Source: Caldicellulosiruptor changbaiensis
GTDB lineage: Bacteria; Bacillota; Thermoanaerobacteria; Caldicellulosiruptorales; Caldicellulosiruptoraceae
Length of the DNA: 64,000 nt
Direction: 5' to 3'
Assembly (NCBI RefSeq): GCF_003999255.1
Contig: NZ_CP034791.1
Location: 763,001-827,000 of the forward strand
Shown piece after piece: positions 26,861-35,996 of this stretch. Position numbers and translations under genes: made by a program. Position 1 is the first letter of the stretch. Every line of letters starts with the position of its first letter. Below the pieces are notes generated by a model. It did no database searches. It was not told the DNA's origin and saw only the letters and a program-made list of their open reading frames with translations.

Positions 26861-27001
26861 ATGAGAATATTGATTGTTGATGATTCCCCACTTATTTGCA
26901 GACAGATTAACGAGATCATAAATTCAATGGAGATGAATTGGGAAATTTGGACGGTTGAAAGTATTTTTAGATATTGTTCTTCCAGGTATAAGTGGATTTG
27001 A
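26861..27001 (+). pseudogene. Broken start of a response-regulator receiver domain
   Basis: ATG 26861, with TAGGTGGTG upstream, opens 46 codons beginning MRILIVDDSPLICRQINEII, the normal start of a receiver with its acidic Asp-Asp pair. After 'WTVES' the sequence passes into another frame, and receiver residues between that point and the phosphorylation site are missing (roughly 15-20 codons by comparison with the usual receiver). It is the true beginning of the kinase gene that follows, damaged by a small deletion that also shifts the frame. Confidence 0.75.
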
Positions 27002-28133
27002 AGTTTTGAAATTTATAAGAAGGACAAAAGAGTATGGAGATATTTATGTGATTGTTATGACATCGCTTGACGATGATGAAGTTATAAAAGAAAGCTTTTC
27101 CTTGGGTGCAAATGATTTTATAAGAAAGCCAATTAATCAGGTAGAGCTAACCTATCGACTAAGAGCTGCTGTCAGGCTCAGAAACTATCAGTATCTCTAC
27201 AAATCAGCTTTAAACGATTTACAAGAGAAAAATAAGGAATTAATAGAACTGACAAAGAAGTTAAAAGAAACTCAAGATGTTTTAATCCAAAACGAAAAAA
27301 TGTCTGCAATTGGTCAATTAGCAGCAGGTATTGCACATGAAATTAACAATCCATTGGGATTTGTAATAACTAATATGGAAACATTAGGAAAATACATTGA
27401 AAAATTTAAAAAGTTAATGGAGGAGTACGATAAAGTTAGTAAAAATATCTGTAATGGTAATCAAATAGATATGGAAGGTATTATTGAGAATTGCAAGAAG
27501 ATTGGTGAATTTAAAAGGCAACTTAAATTTGATTTTATCATGGAAGATATAGACCAGCTTTTAAGTGAGACAATGGACGGACTGAGGAGAGTTGCACACA
27601 TTGTTCAGACTTTAAAGAAGTTTGCACGAAGTGGTTTGGATGGTCAGGCAAGCTATGAAGATTTAAATGATATTATAGAGGAAACTCTTTTAATTGCAAG
27701 AAACGAACTAAAATATGATATTGAGGTTATAAAAGAATATGGGGAAATAAGACAAATTTACTGTAACCGCGGTGAAATTGGTCAGGTGATACTAAATATT
27801 TTAATCAATGCTGCTCAGGCTATAAAGTCACAGCCAAATAGAACACAAAAAGGCCATATCTGGATAAAAACATGGGAGGATTCAGACTTTGTATATTGCT
27901 CTATAAAAGATGATGGACCTGGTATAAAAAGGATATACTTGAAGAAGATTTTTGAACCCTTCTTTACTACCAAAGATGTTGGAAAAGGAACAGGGCTTGG
28001 GCTTAGCATCTCATATGACATTATTGTTAACAAACATGGTGGAGATATCTGGGCTGAAAGTGAAGAGGGGCAAGGTGCTACTTTTATATTTAAACTTCCT
28101 GTGAGATCTAAATTGTTAGAAAATCAAATTTAA
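26955..28133 (+). CDS. Histidine kinase with truncated receiver domain
   Basis: 392 residues from TTG 26955. Residues 1-70 are the second half of a receiver (FLDIVLPGISGFE with the phospho-acceptor Asp, then VIVMTSLDDDEVIKESFS and IRKP). A coiled-coil linker (about 80-115) follows, then the H-box LAAGIAHEINNPLGFV with the phosphorylated His. The ATPase domain has NILINAAQAI (N), DDGPGIK (G1) and GKGTGLGLSISYDI (G2). It is cytoplasmic, with no membrane segment. The gene once began at 26861, so the product now lacks the first half of the receiver unless a shift restores it. No good ribosome site lies near the TTG, so expression is doubtful. It precedes two more response-regulator genes. Confidence 0.75.
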   Translation: MKVFLDIVLPGISGFEVLKFIRRTKEYGDIYVIVMTSLDDDEVIKESFSLGANDFIRKPINQVELTYRLRAAVRLRNYQYLYKSALNDLQEKNKELIELTKKLKETQDVLIQNEKMSAIGQLAAGIAHEINNPLGFVITNMETLGKYIEKFKKLMEEYDKVSKNICNGNQIDMEGIIENCKKIGEFKRQLKFDFIMEDIDQLLSETMDGLRRVAHIVQTLKKFARSGLDGQASYEDLNDIIEETLLIARNELKYDIEVIKEYGEIRQIYCNRGEIGQVILNILINAAQAIKSQPNRTQKGHIWIKTWEDSDFVYCSIKDDGPGIKRIYLKKIFEPFFTTKDVGKGTGLGLSISYDIIVNKHGGDIWAESEEGQGATFIFKLPVRSKLLENQI

Positions 28134-28151
28134 AAAATGGTGGGATGAACA

Positions 28152-29327
28152 ATGTCAAAATCAATCCTATTTGTTGATGATGAGGTAAGTATTTTAAAAG
28201 CTCTTAATAGAGCGTTTTTAGATGAAGACTATGAACTATATTTTGCCCAAAGTGCTGAAGAAGCATTAAAAATTATGGAAGAAAATTACATAAATTTAAT
28301 AATAACCGACATGAGGATGCCGAACATTTCTGGATTTGAACTACTAAAAATGATTAAACATAGATATCCTGGTACTATTCGTATAATTTTAAGTGGATAT
28401 GCTGACGAAAATCTCGTTTTTAGGGCTCTTCAAACAAACATAGCAAAGCTTTATATTCTAAAACCATGGGATAATGAAAAACTTAAACAAATAATTAAAA
28501 ATATATTTGAGTTAGAAGATTTAATGAAAGCTAAAAAGTGTTTAGAAATAGTAAACAACATTGATTATATTCCTACATTAAAGAACTTATATCTCAAAAT
28601 TACAAAGACAATAGAAGAGGAATTAGGTATAGATAATATTATAAGTGCTATTGAAGAAGACCCTGCAATTTCCTCCAAAATATTACAAGTTGCCAATTCA
28701 GCTTTTTACAACTTAAAAACTGCCTCTGTAAAACAAGCTGTAGTCTATTTGGGATTAGTAAATGTTAGGAATATAATTTTGAATACAACTATTTTCGAGT
28801 GTTTACAAGATGGAAGTAGCAAATCATTGTTATGGCAACATGCTAATATCGCAAATAACATATTCTATTACCTATATGATAATATTATGAAAAAAAAGGT
28901 ACATGACTCTTACGCCTCTGCAGGTTTACTTCATGGAATAGGACAATTGATTTTGCTTAAAACATATCCTAAAAAATACATAGAGTATCTTTCTGTCATA
29001 AAAGAAGAAAAAGGACCAATTGACTATGAAAAAATCGAGCTTGAATTGTTTGGAATTACGCATACAGAGTTAGGAGCAGTGCTATTAAATTGGTGGGATA
29101 TACCATATCCTGTAGTAGAAGCTGCTCTTTTTCACCACCAGCCCTATGATGAGAGGATTATTCACAAAGAGTTGGTTTGTGCTGTGAATATTGCATGTTA
29201 TTGCGCATGGGATATTTTAGGAGTTCATAGTTTGCAAGAGTATCCTCTTTACTCTATCAAATATTTAAATCTTGATGAATATATTTGTCAGGAAATTAAA
29301 GCATGGTTTTTAGATAATAATAGATAA
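28152..29327 (+). CDS. Response regulator with HDOD output domain
   Basis: 391 residues. Residues 1-120 are a receiver: SILFVDDEVSILKAL, phospho-Asp in LIITDMRMPNISG, the Ser in RIILSGYAD, Lys in YILKPWD. From about 140 to 340 is an HDOD domain (PAISSKILQVANSAFYN, then GLLHGIGQLILL, and later LFHHQPYDE). HDOD domains are degenerate HD folds used in signalling. No DNA-binding part is present. ATG 28152 is preceded by GGTGGGATG. It lies 18 bases after the kinase gene, which may be its phosphodonor. Confidence 0.92.
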   Translation: MSKSILFVDDEVSILKALNRAFLDEDYELYFAQSAEEALKIMEENYINLIITDMRMPNISGFELLKMIKHRYPGTIRIILSGYADENLVFRALQTNIAKLYILKPWDNEKLKQIIKNIFELEDLMKAKKCLEIVNNIDYIPTLKNLYLKITKTIEEELGIDNIISAIEEDPAISSKILQVANSAFYNLKTASVKQAVVYLGLVNVRNIILNTTIFECLQDGSSKSLLWQHANIANNIFYYLYDNIMKKKVHDSYASAGLLHGIGQLILLKTYPKKYIEYLSVIKEEKGPIDYEKIELELFGITHTELGAVLLNWWDIPYPVVEAALFHHQPYDERIIHKELVCAVNIACYCAWDILGVHSLQEYPLYSIKYLNLDEYICQEIKAWFLDNNR

Positions 29328-29361
29328 TAACTATAAAAAAGAATAATTTGAGGATAGGAGC

Positions 29362-30411
29362 TTGAGAAAAATGAAGAAATACACAGTATTATTTGTGGAT
29401 GATGAGGATAACATTTTAAGCGCTTTAAAAAGAGCATTGATTGATGAAGAATATAGGTGCCTTTTTGCAAAAAGCGGTGAAGAAGCATTGAAGATATTAG
29501 AAAAGGAAAATGTTCAAGTTATAGTTGCTGACATGAAAATGCCAGAAATGGATGGCCTTACTCTACTAAAAATTGTAAAGCAAAAATATCCTAAAATAGT
29601 TAGAGTTGTATTATCAGGATTTACACAGCTTCCTCAAGTTTTGGCTGCTATCAACCAAGCAGGAATATTTAGATTTATTACAAAGCCATGGAATGTAGAA
29701 GAAGAACTCAAAGTAGTGATAAATCAAGCATTAGAATACTACATAATTCAAGAAGAAAAAGAACAGTTAACAAAAGCTCTTGAAAAAGGAAATGAGATGT
29801 ATGTCAATGTTTTGAAAGCCACTGAGAAAAAGTTTAAAGAGCTAAAGCAAAACTTTGACGTTTTAAGGGATATTATTTCCTACCAGGATTCATATATTAT
29901 TCAGCTTTTAAAAGCGGACAGAAAAAAAGATATTGTTATCTTTTTGCTTGAAAATATGAAGAGAACTATTTCAAATTTCATTTCGATGTTACCAATCTAT
30001 CCAATAAAGTTTAACGTAGAAAGGTTAGTGAAAGATCTAAGTAAAACTATTGAAGAAAGATTTGAAGGAAGTGGCAGTATCAAAATAGAAGTAAAGGATG
30101 GGGCAAAAGAATACACTTTTGAAGGATATTACGGTGTATTACTATTTACATTAATTGAGATTATAATGATTATAATTCAATTTGACATGGATGCCTTTGC
30201 TATTATGAGTATTGACTGTGTTGATAATAAATTAATTACTATAATTTCGATTCCGACAAAAATAGAAGAAAAGCTACTTTTATATTTACTTTCTCTCACT
30301 CCTTTTGCATCTATGTTAAAAGGAACTCTAAAAATTGATACGCAAAAGGGGAAAAATATTGATATACAAGTCGAATGTACATTTGACTATGTTGAAAAAA
30401 ACATTAATTAA
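29362..30411 (+). CDS. Response regulator with unknown C-terminal domain
   Basis: 349 residues from TTG 29362; ATG 29371 is an equal choice because AGGATAGGAG precedes both. The receiver is at 1-125 (TVLFVDDEDNILSAL, Asp in VIVADMKMPEMDG, RVVLSGFTQ, FITKPWN) and very like that of the gene before. A coiled-coil segment (about 130-190) follows, then an alpha/beta region (about 200-349) not recognised. No helix-turn-helix or GGDEF motif is seen. The last part recalls degenerate kinase ATPase folds only weakly. It probably forms one operon with the two genes upstream. Confidence 0.88.
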   Translation: MRKMKKYTVLFVDDEDNILSALKRALIDEEYRCLFAKSGEEALKILEKENVQVIVADMKMPEMDGLTLLKIVKQKYPKIVRVVLSGFTQLPQVLAAINQAGIFRFITKPWNVEEELKVVINQALEYYIIQEEKEQLTKALEKGNEMYVNVLKATEKKFKELKQNFDVLRDIISYQDSYIIQLLKADRKKDIVIFLLENMKRTISNFISMLPIYPIKFNVERLVKDLSKTIEERFEGSGSIKIEVKDGAKEYTFEGYYGVLLFTLIEIIMIIIQFDMDAFAIMSIDCVDNKLITIISIPTKIEEKLLLYLLSLTPFASMLKGTLKIDTQKGKNIDIQVECTFDYVEKNIN

Positions 30412-30436
30412 TAGGCAAAGAAAACAAATTTTTATG

Positions 30437-30465
30437 ATGAAAATGATTTTAGCGATGTTTATAAT
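30437..30465 (+). promoter_or_regulatory. Possible leuC promoter
   Basis: TATAAT at 30460-30465 with a weak -35 (ATGAAA, 30437-30442), 17 apart. No T-box or leader peptide is seen in the 88 bases before leuC. Confidence 0.35.
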
Positions 30466-30499
30466 TATAAAAAAACAAATTTAGAGGTGATTACTTACT

Positions 30500-31789
30500 A
30501 TGCCAAGGCCAATGACAATGTCTCAAAAGATTTTGGCGTACCATGCAGGAAAAGAATATGTTGAGCCAGGCGATTTGATATTTGCAAATGTTGACTTAGT
30601 TTTAGGAAATGATGTCACAACACCTGTTGCAATAAAAGAATTTGAAAAGATAGGTGTTGATAAGGTTTTTGACAAGGACAAAATCGCAATAGTTCCAGAC
30701 CACTTCACACCCAATAAAGATATAAAATCTGCCCAGCAGTGTAAGATGGTTCGCGAGTTTGCTAAAAAGTATGAGATTACAAACTACTTTGAAGTTGGCG
30801 AGATGGGTATTGAACATGCACTCTTGCCCGAAAAAGGCCTGGTTGTACCTGGCGATTTGGTAATTGGTGCAGACTCTCATACATGCACATATGGGGCATT
30901 GGGTGCTTTTTCAACAGGAATTGGTTCTACTGACATGGCATGTGCAATGGCAACAGGAAAGTGCTGGTTCAAAGTTCCAGAGGCTATTAAATTTGTGCTC
31001 TACGGCAAAAAAACTGGCTGGACATCAGGCAAAGATATTATCCTTCACATTATTGGTATGATAGGTGTTGATGGAGCACTTTACAAGTCAATGGAATACA
31101 CGGGAGAGGGCTTAAAATCACTTTCGATGGATGACAGGTTCACCATTGCTAACATGGCAATTGAAGCAGGTGCAAAAAATGGTATATTTGAGGTTGATGA
31201 AAAGACAATTGAGTATGTAAAACAGCACTCCATAAAGCCTTACAAAATCTTCAAGGCAGACGAGGATGCAGAGTATTCACAGGTCTTTGAGATTGATATT
31301 TCAAAAATTAGACCCACAGTTGCTTTCCCACACCTTCCAGAGAACACAAAAACAATAGATGAGATAACAGAAAAGATTTATATAGACCAGGTTGTAATTG
31401 GTTCTTGCACAAATGGAAGAATTGAAGATTTGAGAATTGCAGCAAAGATTTTGAAAGGAAGAAAGGTTAAAAAAGGCCTTCGCTGTATCATATTCCCTGC
31501 AACACAGAACATATACAAGCAGGCTTTAAAAGAGGGGCTCATTGAAATCTTTATTGATGCAGGATGTGTTGTTTCAACACCCACTTGCGGCCCATGCCTT
31601 GGCGGGCACATGGGAATTTTGGCAGAAGGCGAGAGAGCTTTGGCTACAACAAACAGGAACTTTGTTGGCAGAATGGGTCACCCAAATAGTGAAGTATATC
31701 TGTCATCACCTGCAATTGCAGCAGCATCAGCAGTACTTGGCTATATCGGATCACCTGAAGAGCTTGGAATGAAAGGAGATGAAGAATAG
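30500..31789 (+). CDS. leuC: 3-isopropylmalate dehydratase large subunit
   Basis: With LeuD, isomerises 2- to 3-isopropylmalate in leucine synthesis. 429 residues, the shorter (archaeal/thermophile-like) length class. The [4Fe-4S] ligands are Cys in VIGSCTNGR and the two in [10 protein letters not shown]. Substrate motifs [13 protein letters not shown] and [12 protein letters not shown] are seen. AGAGGTGATT precedes ATG 30500. The stop is immediately followed by leuD. No leuA is nearby, so the pathway is split in this genome. Confidence 0.95.
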   Translation: MPRPMTMSQKILAYHAGKEYVEPGDLIFANVDLVLGNDVTTPVAIKEFEKIGVDKVFDKDKIAIVPDHFTPNKDIKSAQQCKMVREFAKKYEITNYFEVGEMGIEHALLPEKGLVVPGDLVIGADSHTCTYGALGAFSTGIGSTDMACAMATGKCWFKVPEAIKFVLYGKKTGWTSGKDIILHIIGMIGVDGALYKSMEYTGEGLKSLSMDDRFTIANMAIEAGAKNGIFEVDEKTIEYVKQHSIKPYKIFKADEDAEYSQVFEIDISKIRPTVAFPHLPENTKTIDEITEKIYIDQVVIGSCTNGRIEDLRIAAKILKGRKVKKGLRCIIFPATQNIYKQALKEGLIEIFIDAGCVVSTPTCGPCLGGHMGILAEGERALATTNRNFVGRMGHPNSEVYLSSPAIAAASAVLGYIGSPEELGMKGDEE

Positions 31790-32290
31790 ATGATTTTTAA
31801 AGGGAAAGCTCACAAGTACTATGATAATATCGATACAGATGTCATTATTCCTGCAAGATATTTAAATACATCTGATCCAAATGAGCTTGCCAAACACTGC
31901 TTAGAAGATTTGGACAAAGAGTTTGTAAATAAAGTTCAAAAAGGTGACATTTTGGTTGCAGGTAGAAACTTTGGCTGTGGTTCGTCAAGAGAACATGCAC
32001 CAATTGCAATAAAAGCATGTGGAGTTTCATGTGTTATTGCTAAATCTTTTGCAAGGATATTTTACAGGAATGCCATAAATATTGGTCTTCCAATTGTTGA
32101 GTGCGAAGAGGCAGTAGATGGAATAGAAGCTGGTGATGAGGTTGAGGTTGACCTTGTAACAGGTAGTATAAAAAATCTTACGAAGAACAAAGAGTTCAAG
32201 GCAAAGCCGTTTCCTGAGTTCATGCAAAATATAATGAAAGCGGGCGGGCTTATAGAGTTTGTAAAAGGAGAGTTGAAAAAAGATGCATAG
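31790..32290 (+). CDS. leuD: 3-isopropylmalate dehydratase small subunit
   Basis: Swivel-domain partner of LeuC. 166 residues. Seen are [16 protein letters not shown], the conserved [19 protein letters not shown] and [18 protein letters not shown] 31790 directly follows the leuC stop, and AAAGGAGATG lies at the leuC end, so the two are coupled. Its end overlaps the leuB start. Confidence 0.96.
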   Translation: MIFKGKAHKYYDNIDTDVIIPARYLNTSDPNELAKHCLEDLDKEFVNKVQKGDILVAGRNFGCGSSREHAPIAIKACGVSCVIAKSFARIFYRNAINIGLPIVECEEAVDGIEAGDEVEVDLVTGSIKNLTKNKEFKAKPFPEFMQNIMKAGGLIEFVKGELKKDA

Positions 32291-33350
32291 GATAGCTGTA
32301 ATTCCTGGTGATGGAATTGGTCCTGAGGTAATAGAACAAGCACTGCTTGTTCTTGACAAAGTGTCTTCAAAGTTTGGGGTTAAATTTGAGTATATCTTCC
32401 TTGACGCTGGCGGATGTGCAATCGACAAGTATGGTGTTCCAATTAGAGAGGAAGATTTAGAACTTGTTAAAAAATGTGAGGCAACACTATTAGGTGCTGT
32501 TGGAGGACCAAAGTGGGATAACCTTCCAGGAAATTTGCGACCTGAACAGGCTCTTTTAAAATTAAGAGGTGGTCTAAAGGTATATGCGAACCTTCGTCCA
32601 GCGGTACTTTATGATGAGCTAAAAGACTCATCCCCACTCAAAAAAGAGATTGTAGACAAGGGCATTGACATTCTGGTTGTCAGAGAGTTAATTGGAGGAA
32701 TGTATTTTGGTCCAAAAGGAAGAGAAATAAGAAATGGACAAGAGGTTGCGTATGACACTGAAATCTATTCAGTAAGTGAAATAGAAAGAATAGCAAGAGT
32801 TGCATTTGAGGCAGCAAGAAAGAGAAGAAAAAAAGTCACATCCGTTGACAAGGCAAACATATTAGAGTCTTCAAGACTTTGGCGTGAGGTTGTAAATAGA
32901 GTTGCAAAAAATTATCCGGATGTGGAACTTGCTCACATGTACGTTGACAATGCTTCCATGCAGCTTGTGAAAGACCCATCACAATTTGATGTTATATTGA
33001 CATCTAATATGTTTGGAGATATTTTGTCAGATGAAGCATCAATGATTGTAGGCTCAATTGGAATGCTTGCCTCAGCTTCACTTGGCGACAACAAGATTGG
33101 CCTTTATGAGCCAATTCATGGGACAGCGCCAGACATTGCAGGGCAGGATTTAGCAAATCCTATTGCAACGATATTGTCTGCTGCAATGATGCTGCGCTAC
33201 AGCTTTGACATGGAAGATGCTGCAAAGGCTATAGAAAATGCTGTGAAGATTGCTCTCAAAGAAGGGTATAGAACAAGAGATATCTATACGGAAAATTGTA
33301 AACTTGTTGGAACAAAGCAAATGGGAAAAATCATTTGTGAAAATATCTAA
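32283..33350 (+). CDS. leuB: 3-isopropylmalate dehydrogenase
   Basis: NAD-dependent oxidative decarboxylation of 3-isopropylmalate to the ketoleucine precursor. 355 residues. Seen are [26 protein letters not shown], the active-site [10 protein letters not shown], and the metal/NAD region [18 protein letters not shown] with [13 protein letters not shown]. The start ATG 32283 overlaps the leuD stop, with AAAGGAGAG 10 bases upstream. It is the last gene of the leu operon, followed by a strong terminator. Confidence 0.97.
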   Translation: MHRIAVIPGDGIGPEVIEQALLVLDKVSSKFGVKFEYIFLDAGGCAIDKYGVPIREEDLELVKKCEATLLGAVGGPKWDNLPGNLRPEQALLKLRGGLKVYANLRPAVLYDELKDSSPLKKEIVDKGIDILVVRELIGGMYFGPKGREIRNGQEVAYDTEIYSVSEIERIARVAFEAARKRRKKVTSVDKANILESSRLWREVVNRVAKNYPDVELAHMYVDNASMQLVKDPSQFDVILTSNMFGDILSDEASMIVGSIGMLASASLGDNKIGLYEPIHGTAPDIAGQDLANPIATILSAAMMLRYSFDMEDAAKAIENAVKIALKEGYRTRDIYTENCKLVGTKQMGKIICENI

Positions 33351-33382
33351 AAGCTGCAGAAAATTTTCTGCAGCTTTTTTGT
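33350..33382 (+). terminator. Terminator of the leu operon
   Basis: AAGCTGCAGAAAA / TTTTCTGCAGCTT, a near-perfect palindrome followed by T6. It starts at the leuB stop codon. Confidence 0.9.
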
Positions 33383-33461
33383 ATTTATATTTTCGAAAAG
33401 GTAAGGTAAAATATAAACATCACACACTCTAAATAAACGGTTACTGGGGAGGGGTTTTTAA

Positions 33462-34592
33462 ATGAATTACAGGCCCTTCGGGAAAACCGATTTCAAGGTA
33501 TCAGCTCTTGGTTTTGGCGCAATGCGACTTCCTATTTTAGACAGTGACTATTCAAAGATTGATGAGGAAAAGGCAATTGAGATGCTACAATATGCAATTG
33601 ACCATGGAATCAATTACATTGACACAGCATATGTGTATCATGGAGGAAACAGTGAAGTTGTGGTTGGTAAAGCTTTGAAAGGGGGATATAGAGAAAAGGT
33701 CAAGATTGCAACAAAGCTTCCTGTTTGGCAGGTAAATAATTTTGATGATGCTGATAGGATTTTAGATGAGCAGCTAAAAAGACTTGATACAACTTACATT
33801 GACTTTTACCTTTTACATGCTCTTAACAAGGACCATTGGAAAAAGTTAAAAGGTATTAACATATTTAAATGGGTTGAAAAAGTGATCTCTGAAGGGAAGA
33901 TAAAGTATATAGGATTTTCATTCCATGATGATTTGAACACATTCAAAGAAATAGTAGATAGCTACAACTGGACATTCTGCCAAATTCAGTATAATATTCT
34001 GAACAGGAACTATCAAGCAGGAGAAGAGGGCTTAAAGTATGCTGCGTCAAAAGGTTTAGCAGTTGTTATCATGGAGCCGCTTTTAGGTGGAAGGCTTGCA
34101 AAAGAGCCGCCGGAAGAGATTAAAAAGCTTTGGGATAAGGCAGCTGTTAAAAGAACACCTGTTGAGTGGGCTTTGGCATGGCTTTGGAATCAGAAGGAAG
34201 TATCAGTTGTTTTAAGTGGTATGAGCACATTGGAGCAGGTAAAGCAAAATATCGAGTATGCAAGCAAATATGATATAGGGTGTCTTACAGCCGAAGAACT
34301 TGAGCTTGTGGAAAAGGTTGCGCAAAGGTACAATGATCTAAGAAAAGTCAACTGTACAGAGTGCAAATACTGTATGCCATGTCCACAGGGTGTTGATATT
34401 CCTTGGAATTTTAGCATTTACAATCAGGCAAGCATGTATAACATGTATCAGGAGATGAAAAATGATTATACAAAGAAAGAAAAAGAGAGAGCAGAAAATT
34501 GTGTTGAGTGTGGCGTTTGCGAGACAAAATGTCCACAAAACCTTCCAATAAGAGAAATTTTAAAAGAAGTTCGCGCATATTTTTCAAAGTAA
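33462..34592 (+). CDS. Aldo/keto reductase with C-terminal iron-sulphur domain
   Basis: 376 residues. Residues 1-290 form a TIM barrel of the AKR type: GFGAMRLP at the start, Asp-Tyr of the catalytic tetrad in NYIDTAYVYHGG, Lys in IATKLP, His in FYLLHAL. From about 310 a ferredoxin-like part holds CTECKYCMPCPQG and CVECGVCETKCPQN, enough for two [4Fe-4S] clusters. Such fused proteins probably couple ferredoxin-type electrons to carbonyl reduction. The substrate is unknown. GGGGAGGGG precedes ATG 33462. It is probably transcribed alone. Confidence 0.93.
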   Translation: MNYRPFGKTDFKVSALGFGAMRLPILDSDYSKIDEEKAIEMLQYAIDHGINYIDTAYVYHGGNSEVVVGKALKGGYREKVKIATKLPVWQVNNFDDADRILDEQLKRLDTTYIDFYLLHALNKDHWKKLKGINIFKWVEKVISEGKIKYIGFSFHDDLNTFKEIVDSYNWTFCQIQYNILNRNYQAGEEGLKYAASKGLAVVIMEPLLGGRLAKEPPEEIKKLWDKAAVKRTPVEWALAWLWNQKEVSVVLSGMSTLEQVKQNIEYASKYDIGCLTAEELELVEKVAQRYNDLRKVNCTECKYCMPCPQGVDIPWNFSIYNQASMYNMYQEMKNDYTKKEKERAENCVECGVCETKCPQNLPIREILKEVRAYFSK

Positions 34593-34602
34593 AAATAGGT
34601 TA

Positions 34603-34632
34603 TTTACTTTAAAGCGCATTTTGTGATAAAAT
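34603..34632 (+). promoter_or_regulatory. Promoter of the rpsF operon
   Basis: TTTACT (34603-34608), 18-base spacer, TAAAAT (34627-34632) with TG at 34624-34625. Confidence 0.6.
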
Positions 34633-34639
34633 ACTGCAT

Positions 34640-34721
34640 GTTGTGGGAAGAAAAAATTCCTCTTCCCTTGCTCCCAAAAAGTGATTTGGGGGCCTTTAAG
34701 TCTAAAAGGGAGGTGAAAGCT
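34640..34721 (+). promoter_or_regulatory. Structured leader of the rpsF operon
   Basis: Two hairpins can form: GGGAAG / CTTCCC, and CTCCCAAA / TTTGGGGG. They lie in the RNA just before the S6 ribosome site. Many bacteria autoregulate here through an S6-S18 binding RNA; I cannot confirm that consensus, so the role is inferred. Confidence 0.4.
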
Positions 34722-35012
34722 GTGGTTGAGAGAAAGTATGAAACAGTGTTTATAATAAGCCCCACACTTGACGATGAGGCAAGAGCAGCTCTTGTCGAAA
34801 AGTTCAAGAACCTTATCTCAAGCAATGGGCAGCTTCTTACAGTAGAAGAGTGGGGAAAAAGAAGGCTTGCATACAAGATTAACAAGCATGCAGAAGGGTA
34901 TTATGTACTGATGCAATTTATAAGCAAGCCTGACTTCCCACGCGAGCTTGAGAGGGTTTACAGAATCACAGATGGGGTCATCAGGTTCTTGATTGTAAAG
35001 CTCGAAAAGTAA
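34722..35012 (+). CDS. rpsF: 30S ribosomal protein S6
   Basis: Small-subunit protein that pairs with S18. 96 residues, the normal length. Seen are KYETVFIISPTLDDEARAAL, the conserved EEWGKRRLAYKINKHAEGYY, and ERVYRITDGVIRFLIVKL at the end. GTG 34722 with GGGAGGTGA 8 bases upstream is the start; the frame runs on upstream through the leader without a ribosome site. First gene of rpsF-ssb-rpsR. Confidence 0.97.
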   Translation: MVERKYETVFIISPTLDDEARAALVEKFKNLISSNGQLLTVEEWGKRRLAYKINKHAEGYYVLMQFISKPDFPRELERVYRITDGVIRFLIVKLEK

Positions 35013-35027
35013 GAGGGGGCGGCTTTT

Positions 35028-35510
35028 TTGAATAAAGTTATTTTAATGGGGCGCTTGACACGCGACCCCGAGTTTAGATTAACCGCAAACAATACCCCCG
35101 TTGCTAATTTTACATTAGCAGTCAGCAGAAGGTTCAAAAGAGAAAACGACCAAGATGCAGATTTTATTCCTATTGTTGCATGGAGCAGGCTTGCTGAGTT
35201 TTCAAAGAATTACTTGAAAAAAGGTAGGCAGGTAGTTGTAATAGGAAGACTGCAGCTTAGAACATGGGATGATGAATCAAATCGTCGACATTATATTACA
35301 GAGGTAATTGCAGAGGAGATATACTTTGCAGAACCAAAGCCAAAGGATGCTCCAGCAGAGGCTGAGGCAGATGTAAAAGGCGACGAAATTTTGCCAGACT
35401 TAGATGAAGAGATACTTGACAGTGAGCTTGAAAACTTCTTTGAAGAGGATATAGATACCTCTTCGAAACTGGATCTTGACGAAAATCCAGAAGATGACTT
35501 GCCGTTTTAA
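35028..35510 (+). CDS. ssb: Single-stranded DNA-binding protein
   Basis: 160 residues. The OB fold occupies 1-105 (NKVILMGRLTRDPEFRLT, VANFTLAVSRRFKRE, KGRQVVVIGRLQLRTW). An acidic low-complexity tail ends in DDLPF, the conserved tip that recruits replication and repair proteins. TTG 35028 is preceded by GAGGGGGC. It lies between rpsF and rpsR, the usual order. Confidence 0.97.
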   Translation: MNKVILMGRLTRDPEFRLTANNTPVANFTLAVSRRFKRENDQDADFIPIVAWSRLAEFSKNYLKKGRQVVVIGRLQLRTWDDESNRRHYITEVIAEEIYFAEPKPKDAPAEAEADVKGDEILPDLDEEILDSELENFFEEDIDTSSKLDLDENPEDDLPF

Positions 35511-35545
35511 ATAAAAGTAAAAAACTGAAAAAGGAGGGAAGATGA

Positions 35546-35821
35546 TTGACAAATCAAAATCAGACCCAAAACCAAACTACTCAGACTGTAGAAAAGGTAA
35601 GCTCAAGACAGAAGAAAAAGAAAAGAGTTTGTTCTTTTTGTGTTGAAAGAATATACGACATAGACTACAAGGATGTAAATAGATTGAAAAAGTTCCTTAC
35701 TGAAAGAGGCAAGATCATGCCAAGAAGAACAACAGGAAACTGTGCAAGACATCAAAGACAGCTTACACGAGCTATCAAGAGAGCAAGAATCTTGGCGCTT
35801 TTGCCGTTTATAGTTGAATAA
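35546..35821 (+). CDS. rpsR: 30S ribosomal protein S18
   Basis: 91 residues. A long Gln/Thr-rich start is followed by the conserved core [20 protein letters not shown] and [20 protein letters not shown]. The two Cys of CSFC plus Cys and His in NCARH fit the zinc-binding form of S18. TTG 35546 has AAAGGAGGG upstream. The last gene of the operon; a strong terminator follows. Confidence 0.97.
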   Translation: MTNQNQTQNQTTQTVEKVSSRQKKKKRVCSFCVERIYDIDYKDVNRLKKFLTERGKIMPRRTTGNCARHQRQLTRAIKRARILALLPFIVE

Positions 35822-35847
35822 GGCTCTTTTGTAATAAGAATATCAAT

Positions 35848-35890
35848 AAACCTCCTTCTATGGTAACAAAATAGAAGGAGGTTTTATTTT
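35848..35890 (+). terminator. Terminator of rpsF-ssb-rpsR
   Basis: AAACCTCCTTCTA / TAGAAGGAGGTTT perfect 13-bp stem (35848-35860, 35872-35884), then TATTTTTT. Confidence 0.9.
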
Positions 35891-35912
35891 TTGTGGTTTT
35901 ATTTAATATTTA

Positions 35913-35941
35913 TTGATTTTTGGAATGTTTTTGTGTAAAAT
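35913..35941 (+). promoter_or_regulatory. Promoter of the first GH106-like gene
   Basis: TTGATT (35913-35918), 17-base spacer, TAAAAT (35936-35941). Confidence 0.65.
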
Positions 35942-35996
35942 TTTTATTAAATAAGGCAAAAATCAATCTAATAAAATGTGAAAGGAGAAACATACA

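Noticed and set aside
30412-30499. T-box or leucine leader before leuC
   Set aside because: Only 88 bases, no terminator-antiterminator arms and no Leu-rich peptide.
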